From Planctomycetota bacterium (lineage in GTDB: Bacteria > Planctomycetota > PLA2 > JAEUHO01): 64,000 nt of DNA. Below are positions 43,493 through 52,957 of the stretch, piece by piece; within the stretch, counting starts at the first letter, position 1; the number at the start of each line of letters is the position of its first letter. The stretch spans positions 1 through 64,000 of the forward strand of contig JADZCA010000101.1 of the NCBI GenBank assembly GCA_020851795.1, given 5' to 3'. The notes beneath the pieces were generated by a model. That model made no database searches. It was not told the origin of the DNA and saw only the letters and a program-made list of their open reading frames with translations. The position numbers were made by a program, and so were the translations under genes.

Positions 43493-46400
43493 GGACCCCC
43501 GCGCCGCTCCTCGCGCTGCTCGTCGCCCTGTCCCTCCTGCCCGCCGGATGCGGCGGCGAGCGCGCCGCGCCGCGCGACCTCCTCGCCGAGGAGCTGGCGG
43601 GGATCGCCCTGCTCGAGCGCTACGACGAAGCGGACATGGAGCGGGCGGTGAAGGTGCTGCGCGGCGTGGTGGAGGCCGCGCCCGACTGGCGCGAGGCGCG
43701 CGTCCACCTCGCGCTCGCGCTCGCGGGCACCCACCACGGGCCGGAGATGGCCGAGGCGCTCGCCCTCTACGAGGGGGTGCTCGCCGAGGACCCCGGCAAC
43801 CCGTGGGCGCTGTTCCAGACCGCGCTCGTGCACCGCTTCCAGGGGCGCCCGGAGGCCGCGGTCCCCTACCTCGAGCGCTGCCTCGCGGTGGACCCCGACG
43901 ACCCCGGCGTCCACTACTGGCTGGGCACGCTCGCGCTCGAGCGCACCGACGAGGACGTCGTCGGCGCGGAGGCGCACCTGCGCCGCGCGCACGCGCTCGC
44001 GCCCGACGAGCCGTCGATGGTCTACGGGCTGTTCACCGCGCTGGTGCGGCAGGGCAAGGGCGACACCGAGGAGGCGCAGGGCCTGCTCGCGAAGTTCCGC
44101 GGCCTCGAGGAGGCGAAGGACTTCGGCTCGGGCGCGCTGCAGAAGCACGTCAAGCGCGGCCAGACCGAGTACGGCGAGGCCGGCCGCTACGCGCTCGCGA
44201 TCCGCGACCTCGCCGCGCCCGCGGGCCCCGTCTTCTCCGTCGCCCCCGACGCCGCCGGGCTCGCCGGCGCCGCGACGGGGCTCGCCTGCGGCGACCTCGA
44301 CGGCGACGGCGACGACGACCTCGTGCTCGTCGGCGGGCCCGGCGGCGCGGCGCGGTGGCGCCACGAGCACGGGCGCTTCGCCGACGCCACGGCGGGCGCG
44401 GGCCTCGCGGGCGTCGTCGCGACCACGGCGCTGCTCGGCGACCTCGACGACGACGGCGTGCCCGACCTCGCCACGGGCGGGCCGTCGGGGGTCGCGCTCT
44501 GGCGCAACGGCGGGGCGAGCGGGTTCGCCGCGTTCCCCGCGGGTGCGCTGCCCCCCGCGGCGGCCGGCGCGCCCGTCGAGGCGCTCTCGCTCGCCGACCT
44601 CGACCACGACGGCGACCTCGACGTCCTGTCCGCCGGGCCGGCGTGCGGGTGGTGGCGCAACCGCCGCGACGGCGGCTTCTCCGACGCGACCGCCGAACGG
44701 GGCGTCGGCGGGGCGGCGTCCACGGTCGTCGCCTTCGACGCCGACGGGGACACGGTCGAGGACCTCGTGCGCTTCGGCCCCGCGGGCCCGCCGGTGCTCC
44801 TGCGCAACGGCCGGCTCGCGCCGTTCTCGAGGACCGCCGCGGCCGACGCGCTGGGCGCGGCCGTGTCGGGGACCGTCGGCGACGCCGACGGCGACGGGCG
44901 CCTCGACCTCGTGCTCGTGCGGCCGGACGGGCGCGTGGCGCTCGCCCGCGGCGACGGCCGCGGCGCGTTCGCCCTCGACGCCACCTTCCCGACCTTCACG
45001 CTGGAGGCCACGGCGGCCGCCGTGGCGGACTTCGACCTCGACGGCCGTCCCGACGTCCTCGCGTTCGGGCGTCGGGTCACGCTGCTGCGCGGGCTCCCGA
45101 GCGGGGGCTTCCGCCCGGGCGCGCTCGCGCTGCCGGCCCGCGCGTGGCGCGCCGCCGCCCTCCTCGACCTCGAGGGCGACGGCGACCTCGACGTCGTCCT
45201 CGTCGCCGCGGACGGCGCGCCCGCCGTGCTCGTCAACGCGACGCCGCCCGCGCGGCGCGGCCTCGTGCTGCGCCTGCGCGGCGTCCCCGACCGCGTCGAG
45301 GGGCGCACGTGGACGAACGTGCTCGGGGTCGGCGCCGACGTCGAGGCGAAGGCGGGCGAGCGCGTCGCGCGTGCCGCCGTGCTCGCGGGCTCGGGCTTCC
45401 CCGGCCAAGCGTCGGGGACGCTCGTCCTCGGACTGGGGGCGGCCGCCCGGGCCGACTTCGTCCGCGTGCGCTGGCCCGACGGCGTCCTGCAGAGCGAGGC
45501 CGAGGTGCCCACCGGCACGCCGCGCGAGATCGTCGAGGTGAACCGCAAGCTCGCCTCGTGCCCGGTGCTGTTCGGCTGGACGGGCGAGGCGTTCACCTAC
45601 GCCACCGACACGCTCGGGGCGGGCGGGCTGGGCTTCTACGTCGGCGGCCCCGACGGCTACGCACCGCCGGACCCGACCGAGGTCGTGCGCCTGCCGGCGC
45701 TGGCCCCGCGCGACGGCGCCTACCTCGTCTCGCTGGTCGAGAACCTCGAGGAGGTCGCCTACCTCGACGAGGCGCGCCTGCTCGTCGTGGACCACGACGC
45801 CGCGGTCGTCGTCCACCCCGACGAGCGCTTCGCGGTCGAGGCCCCGTGGCCGACGGGCCGGTTCCAGGCCTTCGCGGAGGCCATCGCGCCCGTGGCCGCC
45901 ACCGACGGCGAGGGCCGCGACGTGCTCGCGTCGGTGCTCGCGCAGGACCGTCGCTATCCCGCGAGCGTGGTGCCCGACCGGCGCTTCCTCGGCTTCGCCA
46001 CCGGGAACACGCTCGTGCTCGACTTCGGCGACCGGCTCGCCTCGGTCGCTTCCGGCGAGCGCCTCGTGCTCGTGCTCGCCGGCTGGATCGAGTACGCGTA
46101 CGGCCGCACGGTGGCGGCGGCCGCGCAGGCGGGGCTCGCGATGGAGCCGCCGGTGCTCGAGATCGAGGACGGCCACGGCGGGTGGCGCAAGGCGCTCGGC
46201 GTCGGCTACCCCGCCGGCAACCCGCGCACGATGACCTGCGACGTCACCGGCGTGCTCGGGCCGAGGGCGACGCGGTGCCGCCTGCGCACCAACCTCGAGG
46301 TGCACTGGGACCAGGTGGCGCTCGCGCGCGACCTCGGGCCTGCGGCCTTCTCGGTGACCGCGGTCCCCGCGGCGTCGGCCGCGCTCTCGGCGCGCGGCTA

Positions 46401-46815
46401 CCCGCGCGAGTACAGCCCCGACGGGGCGGCGCCGACGCTCTACGACCTCTCGGTGTGCGAGGCGTGGATCCCGTACCGCACGATCCCCGGCGCGTACACG
46501 CGCTTCGGCGACGTCACGCCGCTCGTCACCGCCGCCGACGACCGCTTCGTGGTCTTCAGCCGCGGCGAGGAGGTGCTCGTCCGCTTCGACGCGGCGCGGC
46601 TGCCGCCGCCGGCGCCCGGCCGGGCGCGCTCGTTCTTCGTGCGCCTCGACGGCTACTGCAAGGACCGCGACCCGTACACCGGCGCGGGCGACGCGGTCGA
46701 GCCGCTCCCGTTCCACGCGATGTCGACCTACCCCTTCCCCGCCTCCGAGCGCGGCGGCGAGACGCCCGCGCTCCTCGAAGAACGCGCCCGGTGGAACACG
46801 CGGCGCGTCCGTTGA
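43489..46815 (+). CDS. TPR + FG-GAP + UnbV lipoprotein with extra C-terminal region
   Basis: An 1108-residue lipoprotein (lipobox PAGC). Residues 40-200 are TPR repeats (ALFQTALVHRFQGRPEAAV, LGTLALERTDEDVVGAEAHL). From about 255 to 580 come FG-GAP repeats (DLDGDGDDDLVLV, DLDDDGVPDLAT, DLDHDGDLDVLS, DADGDGRLDLVLV, DLEGDGDLDVVLV). An ASPIC/UnbV domain is near 613-680 (RVRWPDGVLQSE). The last 420 residues form a beta-rich region starting CPVLFGWTGEAFTYATD, which I have no name for. The overlap with the PaaK-like gene makes it the operon's last gene. It ends inside a perfect hairpin. Confidence 0.85.
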   Translation: MRTPAPLLALLVALSLLPAGCGGERAAPRDLLAEELAGIALLERYDEADMERAVKVLRGVVEAAPDWREARVHLALALAGTHHGPEMAEALALYEGVLAEDPGNPWALFQTALVHRFQGRPEAAVPYLERCLAVDPDDPGVHYWLGTLALERTDEDVVGAEAHLRRAHALAPDEPSMVYGLFTALVRQGKGDTEEAQGLLAKFRGLEEAKDFGSGALQKHVKRGQTEYGEAGRYALAIRDLAAPAGPVFSVAPDAAGLAGAATGLACGDLDGDGDDDLVLVGGPGGAARWRHEHGRFADATAGAGLAGVVATTALLGDLDDDGVPDLATGGPSGVALWRNGGASGFAAFPAGALPPAAAGAPVEALSLADLDHDGDLDVLSAGPACGWWRNRRDGGFSDATAERGVGGAASTVVAFDADGDTVEDLVRFGPAGPPVLLRNGRLAPFSRTAAADALGAAVSGTVGDADGDGRLDLVLVRPDGRVALARGDGRGAFALDATFPTFTLEATAAAVADFDLDGRPDVLAFGRRVTLLRGLPSGGFRPGALALPARAWRAAALLDLEGDGDLDVVLVAADGAPAVLVNATPPARRGLVLRLRGVPDRVEGRTWTNVLGVGADVEAKAGERVARAAVLAGSGFPGQASGTLVLGLGAAARADFVRVRWPDGVLQSEAEVPTGTPREIVEVNRKLASCPVLFGWTGEAFTYATDTLGAGGLGFYVGGPDGYAPPDPTEVVRLPALAPRDGAYLVSLVENLEEVAYLDEARLLVVDHDAAVVVHPDERFAVEAPWPTGRFQAFAEAIAPVAATDGEGRDVLASVLAQDRRYPASVVPDRRFLGFATGNTLVLDFGDRLASVASGERLVLVLAGWIEYAYGRTVAAAAQAGLAMEPPVLEIEDGHGGWRKALGVGYPAGNPRTMTCDVTGVLGPRATRCRLRTNLEVHWDQVALARDLGPAAFSVTAVPAASAALSARGYPREYSPDGAAPTLYDLSVCEAWIPYRTIPGAYTRFGDVTPLVTAADDRFVVFSRGEEVLVRFDAARLPPPAPGRARSFFVRLDGYCKDRDPYTGAGDAVEPLPFHAMSTYPFPASERGGETPALLEERARWNTRRVR

Positions 46816-46840
46816 ACGCGCCCGAAACGGGCGCGTTCAA
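46812..46840 (+). terminator. Perfect hairpin at the end of the operon
   Basis: TTGAACGCGCCCG (46812-46824) pairs with CGGGCGCGTTCAA (46828-46840) around an AAA loop, a 13-bp perfect stem. The TGA stop of the last operon gene (46813-46815) lies within the stem. No T-run follows, so intrinsic termination is uncertain, but it probably protects or ends the 13-kb transcript. Confidence 0.55.
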
Positions 46841-46845
46841 AGCGG

Positions 46846-46950
46846 GCGGAACGGAACGGAGAGGGAGGGATGGGCGGAGGGAAAGGGCGGCAGACGCGGC
46901 GTTCGGAAGGTTGAACGGAGCGGAACGGAAGGCGGAACGGGAGAAGACGG
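46846..46950. repeat. CGGAAC-rich purine tract
   Basis: Between the hairpin and the REP-like element the plus strand is strongly purine-rich, with repeated GGAACGGA / GCGGAACGG units. It resembles the tract at 23217-23370. No gene is supported. Confidence 0.6.
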
Positions 46951-46951
46951 T

Positions 46952-47002
46952 GGTGCCAGGAAAGTTGTTCTCACGCCGCGTGAAAACAACGTTCCTGGCA
47001 CC
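46952..47002. repeat. REP-like GGTGCCAGG...CCTGGCACC hairpin
   Basis: The arms GGTGCCAGGAA and TTCCTGGCACC enclose GTTGTT/AACAAC and TCACG/CGTGA, giving a 51-base almost fully paired hairpin. The outer arms match the element at 12748-12780. It lies between convergent genes. Confidence 0.8.
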
Positions 47003-47017
47003 GCGGCGCCGCTCCGT

Positions 47018-48004
47018 TCAACGATTCCGGTCCGGGTTCCGCCCCTTCCCTCCGACATCACGCTTCCGCTGCGTCCGCTTCTGCACCCTTTCGCCGCGCT
47101 GGAAGCGCGGCGTACGGTAGACGGGGTAGGCCTCCGTGCGCAGGTGGGCGAGCATCTGGTGGCCGGTGCGGCGCGCACGCTCGGCGCGCAGCGCGTCGAG
47201 GTCGATCGGTGCGACGACCACCTTCTCGCCGGGACCCGGGTCGGCCTGCGCGAGGATGCGGCCGTCGAAGTCCACGACCATGCTCCCGCCCGGCCACGAG
47301 AACGGTGGGTAGTGCGCGAGCGACGCCGCCTGGTTCGCCGCCACCACGTACGCCGTGTTCTCGAGCGCACGGGCGCGGTTGACCACCGTCCACCAGTCCG
47401 TCGGCGCCGTCGCCCCCCACGGGTCCATGTACGCCGAGACGCGCACGAGGACCTCGGCCCCGTTCGCCGCCAGCTGGCGCAGCACCTCGGGGAACAGCCA
47501 GTCGTAGCAGATCGCGCAGCCGAGGTGGCCGAGCTCGGTCGCGACCACGGGGAACGGCTCGTCGGGGTAGTCCGCGAGGTCGTGCGGCGAGGTGTGGACC
47601 TCCCACGGCAGCCACGGGTTCACCTTGCGGTAGCGCGAGAGGATCCCGGTGGGCCCGACGAGGCAGGTCGTGTTGAACACCGCGCCCGGGAAGCGGTCGT
47701 CGCGCTCGAGGAAGGTCCCCGTCTGCACGTGCACGCCGAGCTTCTTCGCCACGCGGTGGTACGCGTCGGTGTGCTCGTTCGGGATCGGCACCGCGAGCCG
47801 CGCGAGCAGCTGCTTCGCCGTCGGGTAGACCGGCGCCGCGTGCGCGAACTCGGGGAAGGCGAGCAGGCGCACGTCGCCGAAGGGCGCGTAGCCCGCCACC
47901 GTCTGCTCGATCACCGCGACCATGCGCCGGACGCGGGCCCCGATCTCCTTGCGGTCCTTCGGACAAGGGAAGTCGGTCTGGCACGCCGCAGCGAGGTAGC
48001 GCAT
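47018..48004 (-). CDS. Nitrilase-superfamily carbon-nitrogen hydrolase
   Basis: A 328-residue nitrilase-family enzyme. The catalytic triad is Glu52 (FPEFAHA), Lys127 (YRKVNPW) and Cys166 (AICYDWLFPE), all in the normal order. Members hydrolyse nitriles, amides or carbamoyl compounds; the substrate here is open, although the lack of any regulator or pathway gene next to it suggests a housekeeping amidase. The last 20 residues are Arg/Lys-rich. The start is ATG; TACGAT ends six bases before it on the minus strand. Confidence 0.9.
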   Translation of the reverse strand: MRYLAAACQTDFPCPKDRKEIGARVRRMVAVIEQTVAGYAPFGDVRLLAFPEFAHAAPVYPTAKQLLARLAVPIPNEHTDAYHRVAKKLGVHVQTGTFLERDDRFPGAVFNTTCLVGPTGILSRYRKVNPWLPWEVHTSPHDLADYPDEPFPVVATELGHLGCAICYDWLFPEVLRQLAANGAEVLVRVSAYMDPWGATAPTDWWTVVNRARALENTAYVVAANQAASLAHYPPFSWPGGSMVVDFDGRILAQADPGPGEKVVVAPIDLDALRAERARRTGHQMLAHLRTEAYPVYRTPRFQRGERVQKRTQRKRDVGGKGRNPDRNR

Positions 48005-48010
48005 GCCGCG

Positions 48011-48059
48011 ATCGTACCGGGGGCCCCGCTCCCCCGGGCCCGGCGCCTCCGCGTAGCAT
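48011..48059. promoter_or_regulatory. Divergent leaderless promoters, nitrilase / AsmA-like 2
   Basis: ATCGTA (48011-48016, TACGAT on the minus strand) ends six bases before the nitrilase ATG. TAGCAT (48054-48059) ends six bases before the GTG of the AsmA-like gene at 48066. Both transcripts would be leaderless. Confidence 0.5.
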
Positions 48060-48065
48060 CCGGGG

Positions 48066-51000
48066 GTGTCCTCGCGCGCGATCCGCCTCCTCCTGCTCGC
48101 CGTGCTGCTCGGCGGGGGCTTCCTCGTCTACCGGACGAGCCTGCGCCCCCAGCCCGAGCGCCTCGAGTCGTGGGCCGAGGCGGCCCTGCGCGACCTCTTC
48201 GGCCCCGACCTCACCCACGGCGCGGTCGAGGTGGACCTGCTGCGCGGCGTGCGGGTCTCGGCCCTGCGCGTGCAGCGACCGGGGGCGACCGAGCCCGCGC
48301 TGTACGCGGAGTCGGTCGAGGTCCGCCACGACGTCCTCGCGATGTCGGCGGGCGTGCTCGCCCTCGAGAAGGTGGTCGTCCGCGGGCCCGTGATCGCGAC
48401 CCACGAGACGGCGTCGGGCGACCTCGAGCTCGACTTCCCCTTCGACCCGCCCAAGGGCGGCGGCAAGGCGATGCCGACCCCCGCGCTCGTCGTCGAGGGA
48501 GGGACGCTGCGGCTCGCGGCCCACCCCGCGTCGAAGACGCTGCGGCCGGGCTCGACGCTCGTGCTCGGCCACTTCCGCGTGACCGCGGTCCCCGAGCGCG
48601 ACGGCACGGTGCGCGTCGAGGGCGGCTTCCTGCCGACGGGGCTCGGGCTGGCCGACGACGAGGAGATCACCTTCTACGGCACGGGCAACCTCGAGCGGGG
48701 CCTGCTCGACGTGCACGCGCTGTGGGACCGGCTGCGCCTGACGCCGCAGGTCCGGCGGGTCGTCGCGCCCGAGCTGCTCGCGCGCGTCGAGGCGGAGCGC
48801 CTCGCCGAGGGCCCCCACCGGCTCGCGGTGCGCATCGCGCGCGACCCCGCCGTCGAGGCCGGGCGCGTCCGCCTCTTCCCGTCGTTCTCGGGCACCGTGC
48901 GGATGGACATCTCCGCGTTCCCCGGCGCCGAGACCATCGACGCGCGCACCGTCGAGCAGATCAACGACCTCTTCGGCAAGATCGACCTCGCCATCGAGGT
49001 GTCGGGCAGCCGCGTGGACGTGCGCCGACTGACGACCTCGCTCGCGGGCGCCGACGTCCGCGCGCAGGGCAAGATCGAGGACGACGGCGAGGTCGTCGAC
49101 GTGGACATCCGCGTGGACGGGCTGCGCCTCGACGACCCCGCGCTGCTCAAGGCGCTCGGGCCCGTCGGGGAGCGCATCCGCGACGAGTTCTCCGCGGCGG
49201 GCCGCGCGGACGTGCTCGTCACGCTGCGACGCGAGCGGGGCGGGCCGTTCCGCTGGGAGGCGACGGTGGACCTCGTGGACGCCACGCTGGTCTACCTCGG
49301 CCGTGCCGACCCCGTGCTGCGCACGCCGTCGGGACGGCCCCTGCGCTACGGCTTCCCGTGGGCCGCCGAGCACTGCTTCGGCCGCGTCTTCGTCGGGCCG
49401 TCGTCGGTGCGCTTCGACCCGATCGTCGGTCGCCACGGCGCCTCGGTGGTCCGCATCCGCGGCGCGGGCGAGCGGGCCCGCGACGGCGGCGAGACCGGCT
49501 ACGTGCGCTGGGACGAGGGCGACACGCGCGTCCTGCTCACGATCGAGACGCGCGACGTGCCGGTGGACCGAGACCTCGAGGACGCCGTCGAGGGCAGCGA
49601 GTTCGCCGGCTTCCTCGACACGTTCCGCCCCGACGGCGTCATCGACCGGATCGTGCTCGACATCAAGAAGCTCCCCCACGCCGACGCCGCCGCCGCGGTC
49701 GAGGTGGACGTCGAGCTGCGCGGCGAGCGCTTCCGCTACGCGCCGTTCCCGCTCGTCCTCGAGCACGTCGAGGGCCGGGTCGCGCTGCGGCGCGAGCCGA
49801 TCCCGGGCGGCGGCCGCGAGCGGCGCTTCGAGTTCTCGGCGCGCGGCCGCGCCGCGGGCGGCACGGTCTCGGTCGCGGGCACGCTCGACGCGGTGCGCAG
49901 CCGCGGCCGCGTGCGGGTCGAGGCGACGGGCGTGACGCTCGACGGGCCGCTCGAGCAGGCGATGCGCGGCAGCCCCGCCGGCAAGGGCGCCCTCGTCGAG
50001 GCGTGGGACTTCCTGCGGCCCCGCGGCCCCGCCGACGTCGTCGCCGACCTCCCGGCCGGCGACGACCCCGCCCCCGAGCGCTTCGCGGTCACGATGCGCG
50101 GGGCGTCGGTGCGCCTCGGCGCCGACGACGCCGACGCGGGGATCGCGGTCGAGGACCTCACGGGCACGATCACCGTCGCGGGCGGCCGCGCCGACCTCGC
50201 GCGGCTCGACGGCCGCGTCGGGCGCGCGCCGATCGCGATCGCGGGGTGGATGCAGACGGGGCCGACGGGCCGGTGGGACCTCGCGATCGCCACGCGGCGC
50301 ATCGCCGTCACGCGCGGGCTGCTCGCCGCGATCGCGCGCGCGTCGCCGTGCGACCCGGTGTTCCCCGAGGGCGTGACCGTGGTGCCCGGCGGCCACCTCG
50401 ACCTCGAGCTGCGCCTGCGCCGCCAGCCCATGCAGGAGGGCTGCGACCTCACCGCCGCCGTCACCGTCCGCAACGCCGATCTCGACGTGCGGCTGGGCGA
50501 CCTCGAGCTGTCGGTCGAGGGCGGGTTCTCGGTGGACGGCGACGACGTGCGGATGCAGGACCTGCGGGCGACGGGGCCCGGGCTCTCGATCTCGATCCCG
50601 CGCGGCCGCTACGGCCCGGCCGGCATCGAGGGCCGGGTGGAGGCGCGGCTGACCGACCTCGCGGTGACGCCCGAGGTGCTCCACCTCCTCCCCGCGTCGC
50701 TGCGCGCGTCGTTCGCCGACGCGACGAAGGACCGCCTCGTGCAGGCCCCCTCGCTCGAGGTGGACGCCGCCGCCGACGGCGCGCTCGTGCTGCGCGGCGC
50801 GATCGGCCTGACCGCGCGGCCCGACGCGCCCTCGGGCGGCGCGCCGCGCGGGCTCGTCGAGCTCGCCCCGGTGCGCGTCTCGGCGCCGGGCAAGGACGGC
50901 GCCCGCACGATCGAGGGCCGGCTGCTGCTGCGCGGCCTCGACCTCGACGTCGGCACGCGGCTCGAGGAAGTGGAGGGCGCGGTGGACCTGCGCGCGCTGC

Positions 51001-51821
51001 GCCTCGGCGACGACCCTTCGGGCGAGGGCGACGTGCGCCTCTCGCGGGCGCGCGTGGCGGGGATCCTGCTCGAGGACCTCGTCGTGCCCGCGCGCTGGCA
51101 CGGCGGCATCCTCGAGGCCTCGCCGGTCACGGCCACCGCGTACGGCGGCCGGCTCGAGGCGCAGGTGCGCGTGCACACGCGGGCGCCGGTGGGCTTCGAG
51201 GGGCGCGTGCGGCTCGCCGACGTCTCGCTCGAGCGCGTGCGCGCCGACCTCGCGCCGGGCCTCGACTTCCTCGGCACCGCGTCGCTCGACGCCGAGCTCG
51301 AGAGCGCCACGGGCACCCTGCGCGACCTGCGCGCCTCGGGCACCGCGTCGGTGCGCGACGGCGACCTCGGCGAGCTGCCCCCCGTCGCGACGATCCCCGC
51401 GCTGCTCGGCGCGCTCGTGCCGGGCTCGCGCAAGCCGCGCTTCACCGGCGCCGACGTCGAGTTCCGCATCGAGGACGAGACGGTCGAGGCGACCTCGATC
51501 CGCCTCTCGGGCCCGCTCTTCTCGCTCGACGGCCACGGGACCGTGGACTTCGGCGGCACGCTCGACGTCACGCTCGCGCCGCAGTTCGTCAAGAGCCTGC
51601 TGCTGCCCGGCGCGCTGCAGGTGCCCGGCGTCGGCGACGTGCTCGGCGTCCTGCGCGAGGACCCCTTCTACGTCGTGCGCGTGCGCGGCCCGCTCGACCG
51701 CGCGCAGCCGACGCTGGTCCCGTTCCCCTTCCTCGGCCCCCGCCGCCCCGCGGCGTCGGGCGGCCCGCCCGAGTCGTTCGACGCCGAGACGTCGCGCCGC
51801 ATCCCGCACGCGTTCCGGTGA
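48066..51821 (+). CDS. AsmA-like envelope protein (2)
   Basis: A 1251-residue protein with one N-terminal membrane segment (about 5-23) and then long beta-rich repeats of the AsmA/TamB type (LTHGAVEVDLLRGVRVSALRV, SLDGHGTVDFGGTLDVTLAP). The C-terminal AsmA_2-like part contains GALQVPGVGDVLGVLREDPF. It is likely to sit in the periplasm as a bridge for lipid transport. It shares design but not close sequence with the AsmA-like protein at 8774. manC follows, and an alternative manC start overlaps its stop. Confidence 0.8.
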   Translation: MSSRAIRLLLLAVLLGGGFLVYRTSLRPQPERLESWAEAALRDLFGPDLTHGAVEVDLLRGVRVSALRVQRPGATEPALYAESVEVRHDVLAMSAGVLALEKVVVRGPVIATHETASGDLELDFPFDPPKGGGKAMPTPALVVEGGTLRLAAHPASKTLRPGSTLVLGHFRVTAVPERDGTVRVEGGFLPTGLGLADDEEITFYGTGNLERGLLDVHALWDRLRLTPQVRRVVAPELLARVEAERLAEGPHRLAVRIARDPAVEAGRVRLFPSFSGTVRMDISAFPGAETIDARTVEQINDLFGKIDLAIEVSGSRVDVRRLTTSLAGADVRAQGKIEDDGEVVDVDIRVDGLRLDDPALLKALGPVGERIRDEFSAAGRADVLVTLRRERGGPFRWEATVDLVDATLVYLGRADPVLRTPSGRPLRYGFPWAAEHCFGRVFVGPSSVRFDPIVGRHGASVVRIRGAGERARDGGETGYVRWDEGDTRVLLTIETRDVPVDRDLEDAVEGSEFAGFLDTFRPDGVIDRIVLDIKKLPHADAAAAVEVDVELRGERFRYAPFPLVLEHVEGRVALRREPIPGGGRERRFEFSARGRAAGGTVSVAGTLDAVRSRGRVRVEATGVTLDGPLEQAMRGSPAGKGALVEAWDFLRPRGPADVVADLPAGDDPAPERFAVTMRGASVRLGADDADAGIAVEDLTGTITVAGGRADLARLDGRVGRAPIAIAGWMQTGPTGRWDLAIATRRIAVTRGLLAAIARASPCDPVFPEGVTVVPGGHLDLELRLRRQPMQEGCDLTAAVTVRNADLDVRLGDLELSVEGGFSVDGDDVRMQDLRATGPGLSISIPRGRYGPAGIEGRVEARLTDLAVTPEVLHLLPASLRASFADATKDRLVQAPSLEVDAAADGALVLRGAIGLTARPDAPSGGAPRGLVELAPVRVSAPGKDGARTIEGRLLLRGLDLDVGTRLEEVEGAVDLRALRLGDDPSGEGDVRLSRARVAGILLEDLVVPARWHGGILEASPVTATAYGGRLEAQVRVHTRAPVGFEGRVRLADVSLERVRADLAPGLDFLGTASLDAELESATGTLRDLRASGTASVRDGDLGELPPVATIPALLGALVPGSRKPRFTGADVEFRIEDETVEATSIRLSGPLFSLDGHGTVDFGGTLDVTLAPQFVKSLLLPGALQVPGVGDVLGVLREDPFYVVRVRGPLDRAQPTLVPFPFLGPRRPAASGGPPESFDAETSRRIPHAFR

Positions 51822-51868
51822 CCGGCGCGCGCTTGCCGGGCGGGCCGTCGCGGGCGAGGATCGCCGCC

Positions 51869-52957
51869 GTGAGCGCCCGCCCCCCCCACGTGGCCGTCCT
51901 CGCCGGCGGCAAGGGCACCCGGTTCTGGCCCGTCGGCCGCGCGTCGCGGCCCAAGCAGCTGCTCGCCCTCGACGGCGACGACCCGCGACCGCTGCTCGTG
52001 GCCGCGTGGGAGCGCGCCGAGCCGCTGTGCGACCGCGACGGGCCGTGGGTCGTGGTCTCGAAGGCACTGCTGCCCGCGACGCGCCGCCTCCTGCCCGCGC
52101 GCGCGCGGGCCCGCCTGCTCGCCGAGCCCGCGGGGCGCAACACCGCGGCGGCGGTGGCGCTCGCGGCGGTCGCGGTGCGCGACGCGGCGCCCGGCGCGGC
52201 GCTGGCGATCGTGCCGTCGGACCACCACGTCGCCCCCGACCGCGCGTGGCGGGCGGCGGTGCGCGCCATGCTCGCGCGCGCGGCCTCAGCGCGCCGCATC
52301 CTCACGCTCGGCCTGCGCCCCGCCTTCCCCGCGACGGGCTACGGCTATCTCGAGGTGGGCGAGCGCCGCGCGGCCGTCCGCGGCGGCGCGGTGCACGCGG
52401 TGCGACGCTTCGTCGAGAAGCCCGTGCTCGCGCGCGCGCGTCGCTTCGTCGCCGGCGGGCGCCACCTGTGGAACCTCGGCACGTTCGCGTTCCTGCCCGA
52501 GGTGTTCCTCCGCGCGTTCTTGGCGTCGTTCCCCGCGGGCGCGGAGGCGTTCCGTCCGCTGCTCGAGCGCGGCCTCTCGCCCGCGCGCGTCGCCGCGGCC
52601 TACCGCGCGGTGCCCTCGCTGTCGGTGGACTACGCGGTGATGGAGAAGCAGGCCGACCTCGAAGTGGTCGCCGCGTCGTTCTCCTGGGACGACCTCGGGT
52701 CGTGGGACGCGGTCGGGCGGCACGCACGCGCCGACGCCGCGGGGAACGTGCTGCCGGCCGGCGGCGTCGCGCTCGAGGCCGAGCGCTGCTTCGTGCGCGC
52801 GGAGGACGGGACCACCGTGGCGCTGCTCGGCGTCTCCGACCTCGTGGTGGTGCGCACGCGCGACGCGCTCCTCGTGGCCCGCCGCGGCCGCGGCGAGGAC
52901 GTGCGCCGCGTCTACGAAGAGCTCGACCGCCGGGGCCGCAAGGACCTGCTCTCGTGA
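51869..52957 (+). CDS. manC: Mannose-1-phosphate guanylyltransferase
   Basis: A 362-residue sugar-nucleotide pyrophosphorylase making GDP-mannose from mannose-1-phosphate. LAGGKGTRFWPVGR with the KQLLAL segment, RNTAAAVALAAV, VPSDHHV and FVEKP are the family motifs. It lacks the C-terminal isomerase domain of the bifunctional type. GTG at 51869 was chosen because the nucleotide motif follows within ten residues. An in-frame GTG at 51818 overlapping the AsmA stop (GTGA) would add 17 residues and is possible given how common such overlaps are here. Supplies mannose for surface glycans. Confidence 0.93.
   Translation: MSARPPHVAVLAGGKGTRFWPVGRASRPKQLLALDGDDPRPLLVAAWERAEPLCDRDGPWVVVSKALLPATRRLLPARARARLLAEPAGRNTAAAVALAAVAVRDAAPGAALAIVPSDHHVAPDRAWRAAVRAMLARAASARRILTLGLRPAFPATGYGYLEVGERRAAVRGGAVHAVRRFVEKPVLARARRFVAGGRHLWNLGTFAFLPEVFLRAFLASFPAGAEAFRPLLERGLSPARVAAAYRAVPSLSVDYAVMEKQADLEVVAASFSWDDLGSWDAVGRHARADAAGNVLPAGGVALEAERCFVRAEDGTTVALLGVSDLVVVRTRDALLVARRGRGEDVRRVYEELDRRGRKDLLS

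Noticed and set aside
32315..46815. Recent horizontal transfer of the cytochrome operon
   Set aside because: Its base composition and start-codon use match the flanking regions, and no integrase, insertion sequence or attachment site borders it. Only the flanking repeats are suggestive.
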